Assembly (NCBI GenBank): GCA_024803745.1
Contig: JANJXV010000030.1
Coordinates: 6,121,001-6,185,000 of the forward strand
Length of the DNA: 64,000 bases
Source of the DNA: Megascapheus bottae
Lineage: Eukaryota > Chordata > Mammalia > Rodentia > Geomyidae
Direction of reading: 5' to 3'
This document shows, piece by piece, positions 34,580 through 46,970 of this stretch. A program made the translations under genes and the position numbers. The notes beneath the pieces were generated by a model. That model saw only the letters and a list, made by a program, of their open reading frames with translations. It searched no databases and was not told the origin of the DNA. Positions within the stretch are counted from its first letter, which is position 1; each line of letters opens with the position of its first letter.

Positions 34580-36723
34580 TACATATAAACACTAAAAAGC
34601 TTCCATTTTGTCTTCCCACCCAGACCCCTGCCTCCTAAGCCACAGGCTCTTAGGATGGGTGTCTTCAAGAACAGCCATTCATGAGAGAATTGCCTTTGGA
34701 CCAATGAGGTGCTTTAGGAAAGGGGACATCATGAAATTTGTTGGCAAAACTTAGTTATTCTTGAACCTCTTTGTCATTTGTAACTCAGGTGCAAGTATAG
34801 TTTCATGAGTGTCTTTGTAACCCTGTAAAATAAAAGGAACAATAGATATTGGTCAACTGATGGGGAGCCCGAGGCTAAAGCATACAGGTATTTGCTCCTG
34901 GTTTTACAGCTAAACTCCCTGGAGCCAGGTTAGAAGAAACATCAGACTGATCAGCAAGAGAAAGAAGGAAGGCCACATCTCTCCCAGGCATGGTAGCTGT
35001 GCCCTGGAGTTATGAGGAGGGGCGCGGGAGACACAGAGGAGGTGCTAAGGGCATAGATGAGCTGAAGCTGAGTGAGAAAGAGGTAAGCTTTGTTGATAAG
35101 GACACCAGGAACCAGATGGCAAGATAAAGACTATACAGTTTACTGGAAGGAGAGAAGAGAGCAGGTTCAAAGGCCATCTCAAGCCTTTTCATTAAGTAGT
35201 GGAGGTAGACTCTTCTTCCTATGTCATGTCCCTTCTCTGCTGCTTATCCCCTCATGGAACCATAAACACTTCCTAGGAAGAGTGTCCCTGGAGGGGAAAA
35301 GGGCAGGGAAAGTTCATTATGGACGTAAAGATAATATTAGAGGAAAGATGACAACTTCTCCAAGACTCCTGGACCAGTGTCTGGGGCCAGGCTTGGTACA
35401 GTAGTGGTGTGTGTACACATATGTATTTGTGCAACAATACATGTCCTCTGTGTGTGCTTATGTGTGTAGGTGCACATGTATGTACATATTCACTGTTTCA
35501 CATGTACACACATGTGCACCTAGGTTTCTGTATGTTGTTGCGTGTAAAGGTGTTGGAAAGAGGTATGAAGGCTTCAACACAGGGGTTCCAAACAAGTGGC
35601 TAAAGCTGACTCCTTTCACTAGACCACAGGAACAGAGACACATGTATCCAATGTGTCCGTCATTGTAGGACTCTGTGGGTGAAACACTGCTCAGTAACCA
35701 GTCAAACAAGTCTTGGAGCATAGCCTACAGTGGGGCTTCTCTGGCTCCTGTAGCTTGCGGAGCCTAATTTCACCCTCAAAACAGCCATCTCTGTGGAGCT
35801 GGCACAGCCCAGCTCTCTCCAGGGAAACAGGATTGTGTGTTGTCACTGCATCTCTCTGGGCTATGATCTGGGGGAATGAACTCAGAGCCAAAGGCAGCTC
35901 AGACACTGTCACAGTTTTCCTAGCACCTTTTGCACTCATTTTTAAGAGCCATATGGATCAGGTTCCCTGCCAGAGTTATGCCAGGTAACACGCTAAATGA
36001 GTTGAACAGCGGAATATGCTCAGTAAGACTTGGAGATCACTGTGTCAGTGTTGTTCCCTGATGATCAACAGTAGTCCTGCTTGGGCCCCAAGAGTCAGAG
36101 TCTAAGGTCACCCAAGAGAGGGGTCCCCTGGGAAAACTGTGGCTGTCGTGTTCTCATGGAGATTATGTCTGTGGTTCTGAGGTGAGGAGAGGCTTTGGGC
36201 TGATGAGATTGGCTATTTATTTAGTGTGATCTGCCTAGACTTGTCAGGCTAGTTGGCAAGAGCGGTCCTCTCCCCACTCCTCCATCCTTGACATGTCTGG
36301 GAACTTGACAAGATGCAGACACACTCCACTCTGTGTCCTAGATTCAAGGCCCTGCATCAGCCGCCCTCTCCCCTCACAAAAGGAGTTAGCCAAGGTCATC
36401 AATCAGCAATTTGCATCTAGTAAGACTTGTTCTGGGAGTTCTGCATGGGACTATTATCTGAAGGATCTAGATTGTCATGAGCCTACACACCAGAAGGAAT
36501 GCCATTACCATAATGGTGGCCATAGAAAAATCCTCTGAATGAGTTTAGGTCTAATTCACTAAACATAAGGAGAAGGAAAATCAAGGCATATTTAAATTAT
36601 TCTGGAAATGCAGAAGTTATAGAGTTAAAAGATGCACCAGTGTGGCTCACACAATCAGATCTCCTCATCTGTGAGGCCTTATGTTCAACCAAATGTAGAT
36701 GGCACATCTTTTTATAAAAGTTG
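34580..36723. other. intergenic, no gene seen
   Basis: A loose TG-rich region at 35405-35530 ('tgtgtgcttatgtgtgtagg') is a degenerate microsatellite. No supported gene. Confidence 0.4.
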
Positions 36724-36724
36724 T

Positions 36725-36918
36725 GCTGGGAGGTTTGGCCTAGAGTTAGAGTGTTTGCTTAGCATGCACGAAGACCCAAGTTCGATTCCCCAATACCACA
36801 TACATAGAAAAAAGATGGAAGTGGTGCTGTGGCTCGAGTGGTAGAGCTCTAACCTTGAGAAAGCCCAAGGACAGTGCTCAGGCCCTGAGTTCAAGGCCCA
36901 GGACTGGCAAAAAAAAAA
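36725..36918 (+). repeat. dimeric ID-type SINE
   Basis: Full-length sense copy with an A tail. 'Aaaagttgtg' before the head and 'aaaagttatg' after the tail are a probable imperfect target-site duplication. Confidence 0.88.
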
Positions 36919-36929
36919 GTTATGTCTAT

Positions 36930-37040
36930 AGCAAGGCAGCGTGGTGCACACACCTGAAATCACAACTACTAGAGAGTCTGAGACTAAGTTCTAGGTCAAC
37001 TTGGGAAAGAAGTGGATGACAACATATCTCAACAGAAAAG
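36930..37040 (+). repeat. B1-like SINE
   Basis: 'Ggcagcgtggtgcacacacc', 'tgaaatcacaactactagag' and 'ttctaggtcaacttggg', with an A-rich end, follow the 7SL-derived order. Confidence 0.65.
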
Positions 37041-38485
37041 AGGGGCAGTTAAATGTACCTTTCATCCCAGCTAGGGTGAGAAATTTCAACGGGACGACCA
37101 TGGTCCATGCCAGACTGGGAAACACGCAGTGTGTTGAGGAAGTTTGACAAAGGTTACATACCCACACAGGTCGGAAGAAATTCTGACCTGTTAAGTGAAC
37201 AAAGTATAGGCTGTCTGGAGGCTACACAGGTGTGTGGGAAATTATCTCCCATCCAATCCTATATTAGCACAGTTAAATCACTGAAGTCCCGAGGACTGGG
37301 ATTCACATGCTTTGCCTGGCTTAGAAAAATACTCGTTTTCATGAAATGGCACAAAATGTTCTTATACATCATTGGCGATGAAGTTGAGGCTTTGTTGAGA
37401 CAAGGAAGTATGTAAATCAAAAATAGCTACACTGGGGAGACGATTGCGTTTATTTTCTTTACCCTCAGTGTTGTCAGTGGCAGACTTTTGAATGTCTGCT
37501 GTAGGAGAGCCGTTTCCCAAGGAAAACATGATTCATTTTGAAGCGTACAATACACCAAACAAAGGTTGACTTTACTATACTCATTTGTTTGGGTCCATCC
37601 TTTTTAGACCTTCCTTCTTCCTCACAGGAGCTCAGGATGCTGGGTGCCAACTATCCAATAGATGATGGATGGCCTGGAGGCTTTTCGGATTTACTACCCT
37701 TGAGGTCCGAGCTCTTATAACATGGTTCAGGACAAAAGGGCAGTGATCGTTGAGTATAGTGCTAATCCAGAAAAAGTAAGAAAGATGGTGACACACTGGG
37801 TGAGAAGAGAAAGTTCTATAACAACAAGACCCACGAGGGAGGCCAGGGCTGGCACAGATCCTGATGCTTCTTTGCTACCCTGTTCTTTTCCCATTGGACA
37901 CAGAGACAGGAAGCCCACCAGCTTTAACAAGTGGAGAAGACAACACCTTCTTTCTGTATGTAAGGACAACTCAGTCCCTACCATGGCTGTTTGCTTTAGT
38001 GATTCCATGATCGTGCTGAAGGAGGCAGCCAGGAACCCGGGGATTCTCCCCACACAGCTCAACAGGAGAGGCCTGGCTAGGGAGAAGATGCCCCCAGCCC
38101 CGCAAGAGCCACTCCCAAACCTCCTGGCAGCACTTCCACTGTGAACCTGCTTCTCAGGAGCCCAGCCCATCCAGCAGGGACTGCCAGGCCCCCTTCCCTT
38201 GGGGATCACCCAAGCCCAGTTGGGGCCAGGCAACACCAAGCTGGCACTGTCAGCTCTGGATGGAACTGTGTTGAGAATAGGGGAGGGGAGATGTGCTGAC
38301 CCAGGGAGAAGACAAGGGCACCATGTACCTGGGCCTAAAAATCCCTCAGAAAGGCACAATGCCAACGTGCATCTGAGCAGACAAAATAATGTTTACTGAA
38401 ATGAACTCCAGGAAATAGAAACAAGAGGTTCATTTTTTCTGTTTATTTATTTGCTTTTTGTTACATTCATTCATGTATTTGTCTT
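37041..38485. other. intergenic, longest anonymous frames of the window
   Basis: A 212-codon minus frame (37727-38365) overlaps a 140-codon plus frame (37722-38144). Neither shows a domain, conserved motif or clean splice context. I treat both as chance frames. Confidence 0.4.
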
Positions 38486-38489
38486 TGGG

Positions 38490-38720
38490 AGTGTAACAGG
38501 AGGCACAGAAAAGGAGGGACAAAGACTACGTACTCACTGGATGCTAAGTTGAAAATGAACTATATCATGTGTGCAGGAACAAAAGGGGAAAACTGGGGAA
38601 AAGAGAAAAAGGGGATGACAACGGAAATAGACTCATTCCTTGACTTATGTAACTATAAGCCAGTGTACATCAAGTCTAGACTTGAATGAACTAGGTCCAA
38701 AAAGTGTCCTAATAAGAAAT
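38490..38720 (+). repeat. LINE-1-like 3'-end remnant
   Basis: 'Aaagactacgtactcactgg', 'atgctaagttgaaaatgaac' and 'ttgacttatgtaactataag' form the kind of 3' end also seen at 43.1 kb. Assignment is by pattern. Confidence 0.4.
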
Positions 38721-38949
38721 TATGCCAGGCAGAGCCAGCAATGGGGCGGGGGGTGGCTGAAGGTGGAAAGAACAACACCCTTTCCCCTGCCCTCCTTACA
38801 ATACAACCTTTCTTCCCAGCATTCCCTCCCTGCTGATCAAATTCAAGCTCTGGTCCTGCCTCTGAGCCTGTCTTGGGCCAATTTCTTCCTCCCTTCTATT
38901 GACTCATCCAGAGGCAAGCTGGAGCCAGAAGCAGCTCCACTGGCTGGTA

Positions 38950-38993
38950 ATCCCTCCCTCCCTCCCTCCTTCCTTCCCTCCTTCCCTCCTTCC
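38950..38993. repeat. (CCTT/CCCT)n tract
   Basis: Short polypyrimidine simple repeat. Confidence 0.9.
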
Positions 38994-39530
38994 ACTTATT
39001 GCACTTTGTACCTGATCTCATAACCTCTACCCTGTCTTACGATGGGATTTCTGTGCCCCTCTCCATGACCCTGCCCAGGCTCAAGAATAGCAGCAGGTAT
39101 TCTTCTACATTACCAGATAAAGAATGCATAATGGGTGGGGGTTTCCCCCTGCAATCTTTTAGATTAGTTAAGGCTGGTCTTATCGCACATGACACTTTGT
39201 GGGGTCACCTAAATTGCATAAGTAACCTAACCAGGTTCACAGCAGAGCCACGCTTTGTCAGCATATCTCTGCCTCAAGGGAGCACCTGAACTTAGTGGAG
39301 TTTACATGGGGCTCCAGGCTCAGCAGCAAAGAAAACACATGCAGAAAATGGGGCTCTCCATTCCAGATGGGGGTCCAGAGTCACTTCCGGGGGCCAGGGT
39401 TGTGCAGGGACCTCCAGACCTTTCTTTGGTCTGACTTTTTCTGATTGTGGGATAATTAGGTTGAAGAGAAGGTGGAAAGTTCCTTATTTCATATTTTCCT
39501 CTTCTTGCTCTGTTTCTGCTTCATCTTCTT

Positions 39531-39612
39531 CTGGTGGTACTGGGGTTTGAACTCAGGGCCTTGCACTTGCTAGGCAAGCGCTCTATCACTTAAACCACAC
39601 CTTTCAGCTCAT
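39531..39612 (-). repeat. ID monomer, antisense
   Basis: 'Ggtactggggtttgaactca' through 'tgctaggcaagcgctctatc' and 'accacacctttcagct' is the complement of a single ID head. Confidence 0.65.
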
Positions 39613-39654
39613 GTGGACCCTGTTAGTGACCCGTCCCTCCAGTTTCTTCCAGGA

Positions 39655-39760
39655 TGTTAATCACAGTCAACCCCATTTCAGAGACGAAGAAACCAAGAAG
39701 TGAGGGGGGAGTACCCCCACACCTCAGCAAGGAAGCTGGAATTAAATATGTGTGACAAGA
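39655..39760 (+). repeat. MIR-like fragment
   Basis: 'Ccccatttcagagacgaaga' and 'aaccaagaagtgagg' match the central MIR pattern in sense orientation. Confidence 0.5.
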
Positions 39761-40469
39761 CTTACTTGGTATTTGTCACCTACCAACCACCCTGTGGGTA
39801 GTTAGCCATGTCACAAAACTGGCCCATGGAAATCAGGGAACATACGTCTAGATTGTCCCTACTTTCAATCTCTTCTGTGTGGTAGCATATTCATTATGTG
39901 ATCACCTCGGCTTCCTCCCTAAGCCTTTGAAGACTGCCAAAACAACCCTCGGAGATGTGATAAGCCTTGACAGTGAGGCTTACTTGCCCTAGAGCAGAAA
40001 CTATGATTTTTTTTCTTGTATCCACATTGGAAAAATATCACATTCATTGTTTTAATTTGGGGGGGGGGCTCACCACCGATCAGAGGGCTAGAGGAATGAC
40101 TGTGGAATGATAGCTGGGACCCTATAAGATGTGCCAGAAGGAGGTGGCAATGTCATCTGTCAGCTCTACCTTCCAGTACACATGGCTCTAGCAACACAAT
40201 TATTAAATATTTGTAGCCAGTTTTAAATTTTCACTGAGTACGTGTGTTTGGGTTGGGACACAGAAGAGTTTCAATGCACGTGTGGGTCAACTTGAGAGAT
40301 AATGTCACAAAGAACTCTATTGTTTGTATTAGTCCTCTCATGTCAGCTTCACCTGTCAGAATTCACCTAAGTTTACCATTATCTTCTGATCTTCTAGAAC
40401 ATTCTGTGAAAAGTTGCTGACTCTTGCTTCTTCATGACTTAGTTTCGCTATGTTAAAAATATTTTTAAC

Positions 40470-40664
40470 TGCCACATGCTATTGGTTCACACTTGTAATC
40501 CTCGCTATCTAAAAGACTGTGATCTGAGGCTCAAAGTCATCCCAGGTAGAAAAGACTATGAAGACTCTTTTCCAACTAACCAGCAAAAAACCAGAAGTGG
40601 AACTGTGGTTCAAGTGGTAGAGTACAAACAAACAAGCAAAGCCCTGAGTTTAGGCCCCATTACC
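40470..40664 (+). repeat. B1-dID composite SINE
   Basis: 7SL head ('ttcacacttgtaatcctcgc') joined to an ID body ('accagaagtggaactgtggt', 'tcaagtggtagag') and running directly into a CA repeat, which has replaced the A tail. Confidence 0.75.
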
Positions 40665-40665
<1 letters not shown>

Positions 40666-40701
<36 letters not shown>

Positions 40702-40733
40702 ATCATCATCATCACCATTAGCATCATCATCAT
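40666..40733. repeat. compound (CA)n(CAT)n microsatellite
   Basis: CA units at 40666-40699, then imperfect CAT units to 40733, growing from the 3' end of a SINE. Confidence 0.95.
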
Positions 40734-42555
40734 CTCTTACATTGAATTTTAGTTGTTTCCTTTGATTTTTATTTCTGTAACTTTGTTGTCTCATGTCTGT
40801 GCTCTTAAGCATGCAGAAATAATAGTTAGACTCATGAAGCCTTTTATTTTGCTCTTCTTTAAAAAGCTTTCTTCACTTAAAATACAATCGCTGACCACTT
40901 CTGGCACCTTGAACAGAAAGCTGAGCTTTTCTCCCTCCTTGATCTTTTCTTTTACTACCGTTTTAATAACTGTCTGTTGTGACGGGGGTTCTCCTCAGCC
41001 TCCCCTCCTCACCCTCCTCACACACTGGTTCCACTTTCTGCCTTTCGCATGGCTGTAAAGCACAGATGTTTTGTTTTAACACATTGCACACTCTGCTTTA
41101 ATTCCCCTATGAATCTCATGATTTTTACGAGTCCATTTGCCTTGATTGGATGCATTCCACGCTGTTATCATTCACAGGGAAATAAACTTTTACAATTGGA
41201 GTCCTCTAAATCAATTCTGAATACGTGGATTTACATCACTGCTTGTTCCTTTGAGCTACAATACATTTCCCTAAGATGCATGTGAAAATTCTTCTGCAAG
41301 ATATACTTTACATGGATTTGGAAGTTCCTCTTGGTTTAGTGAAAACATAGGGATCAGAGGTAAAGTAGGAAGCAGGGTGAAGCTAAACCCAACCTTCACT
41401 TGTCAGATATTTCTCATGCCCATCTTGCAGGAGTTGGTGATAGGGATTTCTCTCTCTGGGCCTATGGGAAGGGCACCATGGTTTCACCTTTCCAGTAAAA
41501 CTGAGAGCATGAGCTGCTCACATGCAGCTTCACTGAGAGTTGACATGTGACCTGCATTGCTTCCCAGTGCTCATAGAGACAGATAAGCCAGCGTACAGCA
41601 GAAGTATTCCCATCACTTGCACAGAAGTCCCACATGTGCTGAGCTGCTGGCTTCTTCCTGATCTCCCCCTAAGAGAATCCTCTCCTGATCACTCTCTGGA
41701 GCCAGTCTCTACCTTCTGTGGATCCAGAGAATCCATCTGTAACCCCTGCGCTTCTCACCACAGAGAACTCTGTCAAAAACCATCGTGACCCCCTCAAGGT
41801 GGCATTGGTGTCTCCCAGCATGTGCTCATCTGATAAATCATTTTATTAAATGATGGATGAATGAAGAAATGAAAGACAAAGTTATGGCACTGGAGTTCTT
41901 TTTCTTCTCCTGATCTATTCTGCAAACCCAGATTTATGTTCTCTATTGGTCTCATGTGCACATCAAGCTTATTTTCCAAGGCTTTAGCTGTACTTCAGAT
42001 ATGCAGTGGACCATCTTAGTGGGTTTGTGATGAGCACTCCATCCCAGGGCCACCTCCTCGTACAGGCCCATGCTCGCTTCCAAGAAGCAGTGTGTGATTT
42101 CTCATCTTTCCTCTCCTTTCAAGCCACACATTACAGTAGGCAACGTGCATCTCTTTCCCTTCTTTTTCCTGTTGGCTTTTCCTCCTCCCTTCTTTCACTC
42201 TCACTCCCCATCGTGTTTTATTTATCCCTCACCTATTTCATTCTCCATAGAGCTGACCATGTAGCTCCATGTCCTGGCTAAACCTTAGCCCTCAGACCTT
42301 TAGACATCCCATTTCTTCTCGGAGTCCTGTCTCCTTTGTACTCATCTACTGTATTCTCTTGTTGCCCAATCCCTATTCTGCTCCATGCCCTTTCCACCTC
42401 TCAAACAACTCCTGACCTCCCTAGAACACTTTCATCTGAATCACCACACTGGGCCTCCTGTCAGCACATTTCAGTCTCTATGGTATTGCTTCAGCAATGA
42501 GGTCAGATGCTATCCGCACTCTTCATTTTCCAAAGGCAGAGATGCCAAAGTTGCC
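40734..42555. other. intergenic, no gene seen
   Basis: No recognisable gene. Pyrimidine-rich segments at 42.1-42.4 kb. Confidence 0.4.
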
Positions 42556-42559
42556 CCCT

Positions 42560-42730
42560 CACCTCCTGTGGGTTCCATGGACTGGAGTGTGTTCCCACAG
42601 GGCTCAAATGCTGAAGCTCTTACCCTTCATGTGGTGGCATTTGGAGGTGAGTCCTTTGAGAAACCATTAGAGACTAATAAAAGTCATTAGTAAGATGAGG
42701 TGAAGAGTGAGGGTGCGGCCCCGTGGAAAT
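42560..42730 (+). mobile_element. MaLR LTR 5' fragment, sense
   Basis: 'Tggagtgtgttcccacaggg', 'ctcaaatgctgaagctctta' and 'tttggaggtgagtcctttga' match the 5' part of a MaLR LTR. Confidence 0.5.
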
Positions 42731-42839
42731 AATTTTCACATTAAAAAAAAGCTAGTCATATAAAATAATGGCTCATCTGCCTTGAGCTGTTAGGGGTTCC
42801 GCTGCTCTTTTGAGTCCCTTTGTATGTCAGTTCATATGA

Positions 42840-42975
42840 CTCTGGGAGCTGGATCCTACTGTTGTGTCCATTTACAGATGAGGACTCTGAGCCATGACAG
42901 TGGCACCTTGCCTTGTACGTATGAAGAGCTAATAGCAGCGCTTGACTGGCTGGGAGCAGACAGAGGAGGAGGTCA
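42840..42975 (+). repeat. MIR-like fragment
   Basis: 'Gtccatttacagatgaggac' and 'tctgagccatgacag' followed by 'ggaggtcacgtgcc' follow the MIR order. Confidence 0.5.
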
Positions 42976-43103
42976 CGTGCCCTTGGTCCTGGCTCCTCAT
43001 CTTCCCTCGCTTCCATCACTCTTAAAAGACCTCTACTGAATCCCAGTGTTTCAAGAAGCATGATTTAAAACCACTGGAAACTACGTAACTTGTGGCAAAA
43101 ACA

Positions 43104-43250
43104 GGAGAGGGAAACCAAAGGAAAGCGAAAGAAGGGATGATATTATCCAAAAAAAAAAAAAAAAAGAAAGAAATGTACTCATCACCTGACTTATGAAATG
43201 GTAAGCCTGTCTGTACAACACCTTAATAAAAACAATAACATTATATTTAC
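43104..43250 (+). repeat. LINE-1-like 3' end with A-rich tail
   Basis: 'Gaagggatgatattatcc', an A run, 'aatgtactcatcacctgact' and 'acaccttaataaaaacaata'. The complement of this block recurs at 13.2, 27.5 and 30.3 kb. It abuts the RPL9 processed pseudogene. Confidence 0.45.
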
Positions 43251-43260
43251 AAGATAAAAA

Positions 43261-43938
43261 AAGACGTCCTCTCTCTGCCCCTTTCACGGCGAGAATGAAG
43301 ACCATTCTCAGCAACCAGACGGTCGACATTCCAGAAAATGTCGACCTCACTCCGAAGGGACGCATGGTGATCTGATCATGAAGGACCCCCGCGGAACCCT
43401 GCAGAGAGATTTCAACCACATCAACGTAGAACTCAGTCTCCTTGGAAAGAAAACGAAGAGGCTCCGGGTTGACAAATGGTGGGGACACAGAAAGGAACTG
43501 GCCACTGTCCGTACTATCTGTCGTCATGTACAGAACATGATCTAGGGTGTTACTCTGGGCTTCCACTGCTCGCTTCCCATCAACGTCCTTATTCAGGAGA
43601 ATGGGTCTCTAGGTGAAACCCGAAACTTCTTGGGTGAGAAATACATCCCAAGAGTTCGGATGAGGACAGGTGTTGCTTGCTCAGTATCTCAAACCCAGAA
43701 AGATGAATTAATCCTTGAAGGAAATGATACTGAACTTGTCTCAAATTCAGCTGCTTTGATTCAGCAAGCAACAACAGTTAAATTTTGGATAGTATCTATG
43801 TTTCTGAAAAAGGAACAGTTCAACAGGCTGATGAATAATATGTAAGTTAACTCTTCAGGAATACCATCCAGGATTCTGATAACCAGTTTGTGATACTTCA
43901 GTGATGCAATAAAAGAATTCTATTGAAAAAAAAAAAAA
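43261..43938 (+). pseudogene. RPL9: processed pseudogene of ribosomal protein L9
   Basis: An intronless copy of RPL9 mRNA: 5' leader from 43261, relic of the ATG at 43295 ([17 protein letters not shown]), relic of the stop at 43836-43838 after ADE, 3' UTR with AATAAA-type signal, and an A tail at 43926-43938. Flanking AAGATAAAA at 43251-43259 and 43937-43945 is a plausible target-site duplication. Breaks: a 5-base insertion with a stop just after the segment corresponding to residue 26; a TAG replacing the lysine codon after QNM; a deletion of about 20 or more bases in the following segment; and frame loss near the C-terminus. Clearly non-coding. Confidence 0.95.
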
Positions 43939-43949
43939 GATAAAATAGC

Positions 43950-45295
43950 AGGGTGACTAGACACGAAGACCAAGAGGAAGGGAAAAATTAAGTACGATGG
44001 TGACAGGTTCTGTTCTGAAAAGCTGGGTGCATTGAATGGTTTTATAAGGGCAGGAAGTACGACCAAGAACACCCCTGGCTCTTGTTAATGCTGGGGTGCT
44101 GATTGAACATACAAATTGAGGTGTTAAGTTGAGGTCCTCAGAGGAAAAAAATGGGAGGCTCTATCAACAAACAGGATACTCCCCCACACCAGAAGACTTG
44201 TGTGATGCTCACTCACCTTTGTAGCTACAAGACCCATGAACACAAAGAAAATGAGACAGGATGCTCATTGCTCACTGGGCACAGATAGAAATGGGAAGGT
44301 CAAGATTCCAGACCAGGGTTTTAACTTGGTGGTCGTCAAACCCTGACCTTTGTTTATTTTCTTTGGAGACAGAAGAAACTGTAGATGAAACTGGCTCCTT
44401 AAATATCAAGTGAATGCTTAAACATGTCATTATAAAAGTGTTATATTTATGTTGGAGAAAAGCAGATGTACAGGAGTAGATGTTAGGCTGGTGAGAAGGA
44501 AAAAGAAGGGAGTCCAGGATCCCACACCTGTTTTAGCCCTCTCACAAGAATGGAATGTGTGAAGGAGTAATGAATCCTGATCCTTGTTTTTCTTTATAGC
44601 ACTCTGAGGCGGAGGTACCACAGAGACTACCAATTCTTGTTAACAGAAAGTATTTATGACACCAATTCCGACTTGCTGCCTGAGCTAAGCAAAATACCTT
44701 GGGTTTTCTGGTTTGGAAATCTTCACTCTTCAAGGGAAGAAACTTAAGGAAGAGGGTCTATTTGATGTATATCCATGGAGGGTTCATTGGGACAATAAAC
44801 TGTAAGGCCAACAGCGCCCCTGAGCCATGGTTTCGAAGTCCTCAGTATCCCACACTAACTCTGTACCCAGTTCAGAATCTGCCTTGAACCTAGCACTCAG
44901 AGCTGTGGCTTCCACAGATTCTGAGGGGCGAAAGGTACCTCAAAGTACTTTTAGAGAATTAGTTCTATGAAATGTCGATGCTTGTATCACATCTTTAATA
45001 TTTTGCTGTTTATTGTAGTTCAGTGGTTGCCATAAGCAGAACACTATGTGATTGATTCCAGTACCAACATGCTAAAGCTTGCTTCCTAGAACGTCATCTT
45101 TATTAGAAAGAATGGCTGATCAGTCGTAGTCATTTGGGTATGGTGTTTAGCAGACATTTTCTCAAAACCAGATCAAGTAATAAAGTCTGTTCCTTCAAGG
45201 GAAACAGTTTTCTGTTGTCAGTGATAAAACTTGAGCTTTGACATAAAAATTACGATTTTGGAAACTTTTTTATTTGCCATCATGAACTTGATACT
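43950..45295. other. intergenic, no gene seen
   Basis: No recognisable gene or full-length repeat. Confidence 0.4.
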
Positions 45296-45299
45296 TTAA

Positions 45300-45462
45300 A
45301 ATACTTGTATTAGTTACTTCTGCATATCTGTAAACAAATACCTGAAAGAAATAACTTTTGTGAGGAAGGACTTATTTGGGCTCAGGTTTCAGAAAGCTCT
45401 GCCTGCAGTCTCTTGGCCCGTTGTACTTGGGCAGAAGCTGCTCAATTACTGGGAGACAGGAA

Positions 45463-45543
<81 letters not shown>

Positions 45544-45574
45544 GGAGAGAGGGAGAGAGAGGGAGAGAGGGAGA

Positions 45575-45640
<66 letters not shown>

Positions 45641-45672
45641 GGAGAGAGGGGAGAGAGAGGGAGAGAGGGAGA

Positions 45673-45725
<53 letters not shown>

Positions 45726-45748
45726 AGGGAGGGAGGGAGGGAGGGAGG

Positions 45749-45813
<65 letters not shown>

Positions 45814-45965
45814 AGGGAGGGAGGGAGGGAGGGAGGGAGGGAGGGAGAGAGAGAGAGAGAGGAGCCAGGGACAAGACCTTCTAAAGACAAACTAGGTCCT
45901 ATCTCCTAAAATTTCCGGACCCTGTCAAAACGGAACTAGGCTCAAGTATCAATTTACCCAACTAT
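45300..45965 (-). mobile_element. MaLR LTR relic, antisense, split by a GA array
   Basis: The left flank 'ttagttacttctgcatatct' and 'gaaggacttatttgggctca' and the right flank 'gggacaagaccttctaaaga' and 'caatttacccaactatcaca' read as the two halves of an antisense MaLR-type LTR. The GA/GGGA array lies between them. Confidence 0.5.
45466..45863. repeat. (GA)n / (GGGA)n hypervariable purine array
   Basis: About 398 bases of pure purine on this strand: GA blocks alternating with GAGGGA and (GGGA)n blocks (for example 45719-45755 and 45807-45846). It keeps open frames on both strands encoding Arg-Glu-Gly or Ser-Leu-Pro strings, which are artefacts. Confidence 0.98.
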
Positions 45966-46250
45966 CACAGGTTGTTCTAGTGATGATACTGGTGAATCTA
46001 GGGTTTTTAAAACACTATATGTGTTCAACATTTGGAAGATCTTAGAACTACTAAACCAGAATTTTCCAAGTGACTACTTCAGGTCATTCCAGAAACCACA
46101 CATGGATTTAAAAAATAAAAAAGCCAATTGAGGTTTTGGTGTCAGTTTGGAAGTCCATATGGAACTTTCATCAACATGGTCTCAGATTCTACTCTGTAAC
46201 TAACTTGAGAAATGACTAATTGTAATTTTTGGTCTAGTATCAGAAAGCAG

Positions 46251-46273
46251 TAGAATAGAATAGAATAGAATAG
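46251..46273. repeat. (TAGAA)n short repeat
   Basis: Four to five TAGAA units. Confidence 0.85.
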
Positions 46274-46554
46274 CCCTTATTTTCTGAGCATTTAAATGTT
46301 CCTTCTTTTTTTCAAGTGTGCATCTACACAAAGTTGGGTGACTATAGGATTCAAAACAGTGTTTGGCCCAAATGCAATCCTGCTTGTGTAAATGCAGACA
46401 TTAAAGAAATTTGCAAAACTACTTTTTAGAAGGCTACTCTTCTCCCTATTCTTTTTCTTAGAAACAATACAATTTTTTCACAAAAATGTTACTAATGTAG
46501 GTAATGAGTTTTTATTTTTTGAAGTTAGACACATGTATTTTTTAAATGTTTAAA

Positions 46555-46790
46555 CATTTTTTAGATTTAATTTCACCTATAGTAATATATAGTAACATAT
46601 ATATATGTTTTTTTTAGTAACATATATATTTATATCCCATACTGACACAGCTCCTTGGAGTCTTCAATAACTTTTTAATATCTAAATGAATATGCATACA
46701 TACTATATGTAATATATGTATAATATATACATGTGTGAATATTATATATATAATATATATACATGTGTATATACAAATATAACATGTAGG
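46555..46790. repeat. AT-rich low-complexity segment
   Basis: TATA/ATAC-rich sequence with many short self-complementary stretches. Confidence 0.7.
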
Positions 46791-46970
46791 GCAGGAGTTT
46801 CAGGGAAGGGAGCTGTGAGAAAGGTTCCTCATTCCTTCTGCCACACTTTCCCAACAGGAGGATTGAACAATGTGGTTGTCACAAGGGACAATCCTTTGTG
46901 AGTCATCATATTAAGTCACTGATTTTTCTTTCATCCTGTCTCTTTTTATTTTTATTTTACTTTATTTTTT

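Noticed and set aside
37727..38365. 212-codon minus-strand frame
   Set aside because: No domain, no conserved motif, no promoter or splice context, and it overlaps an equally anonymous plus frame.
43081..43566. 161-codon minus-strand frame
   Set aside because: Antisense of the RPL9 processed pseudogene and LINE-like tail.
45360..45909. Frames of 140-177 codons on both strands encoding Arg-Glu/Ser-Leu-Pro strings
   Set aside because: They are translations of the GA/GGGA simple repeat, open in nearly every frame; no gene.
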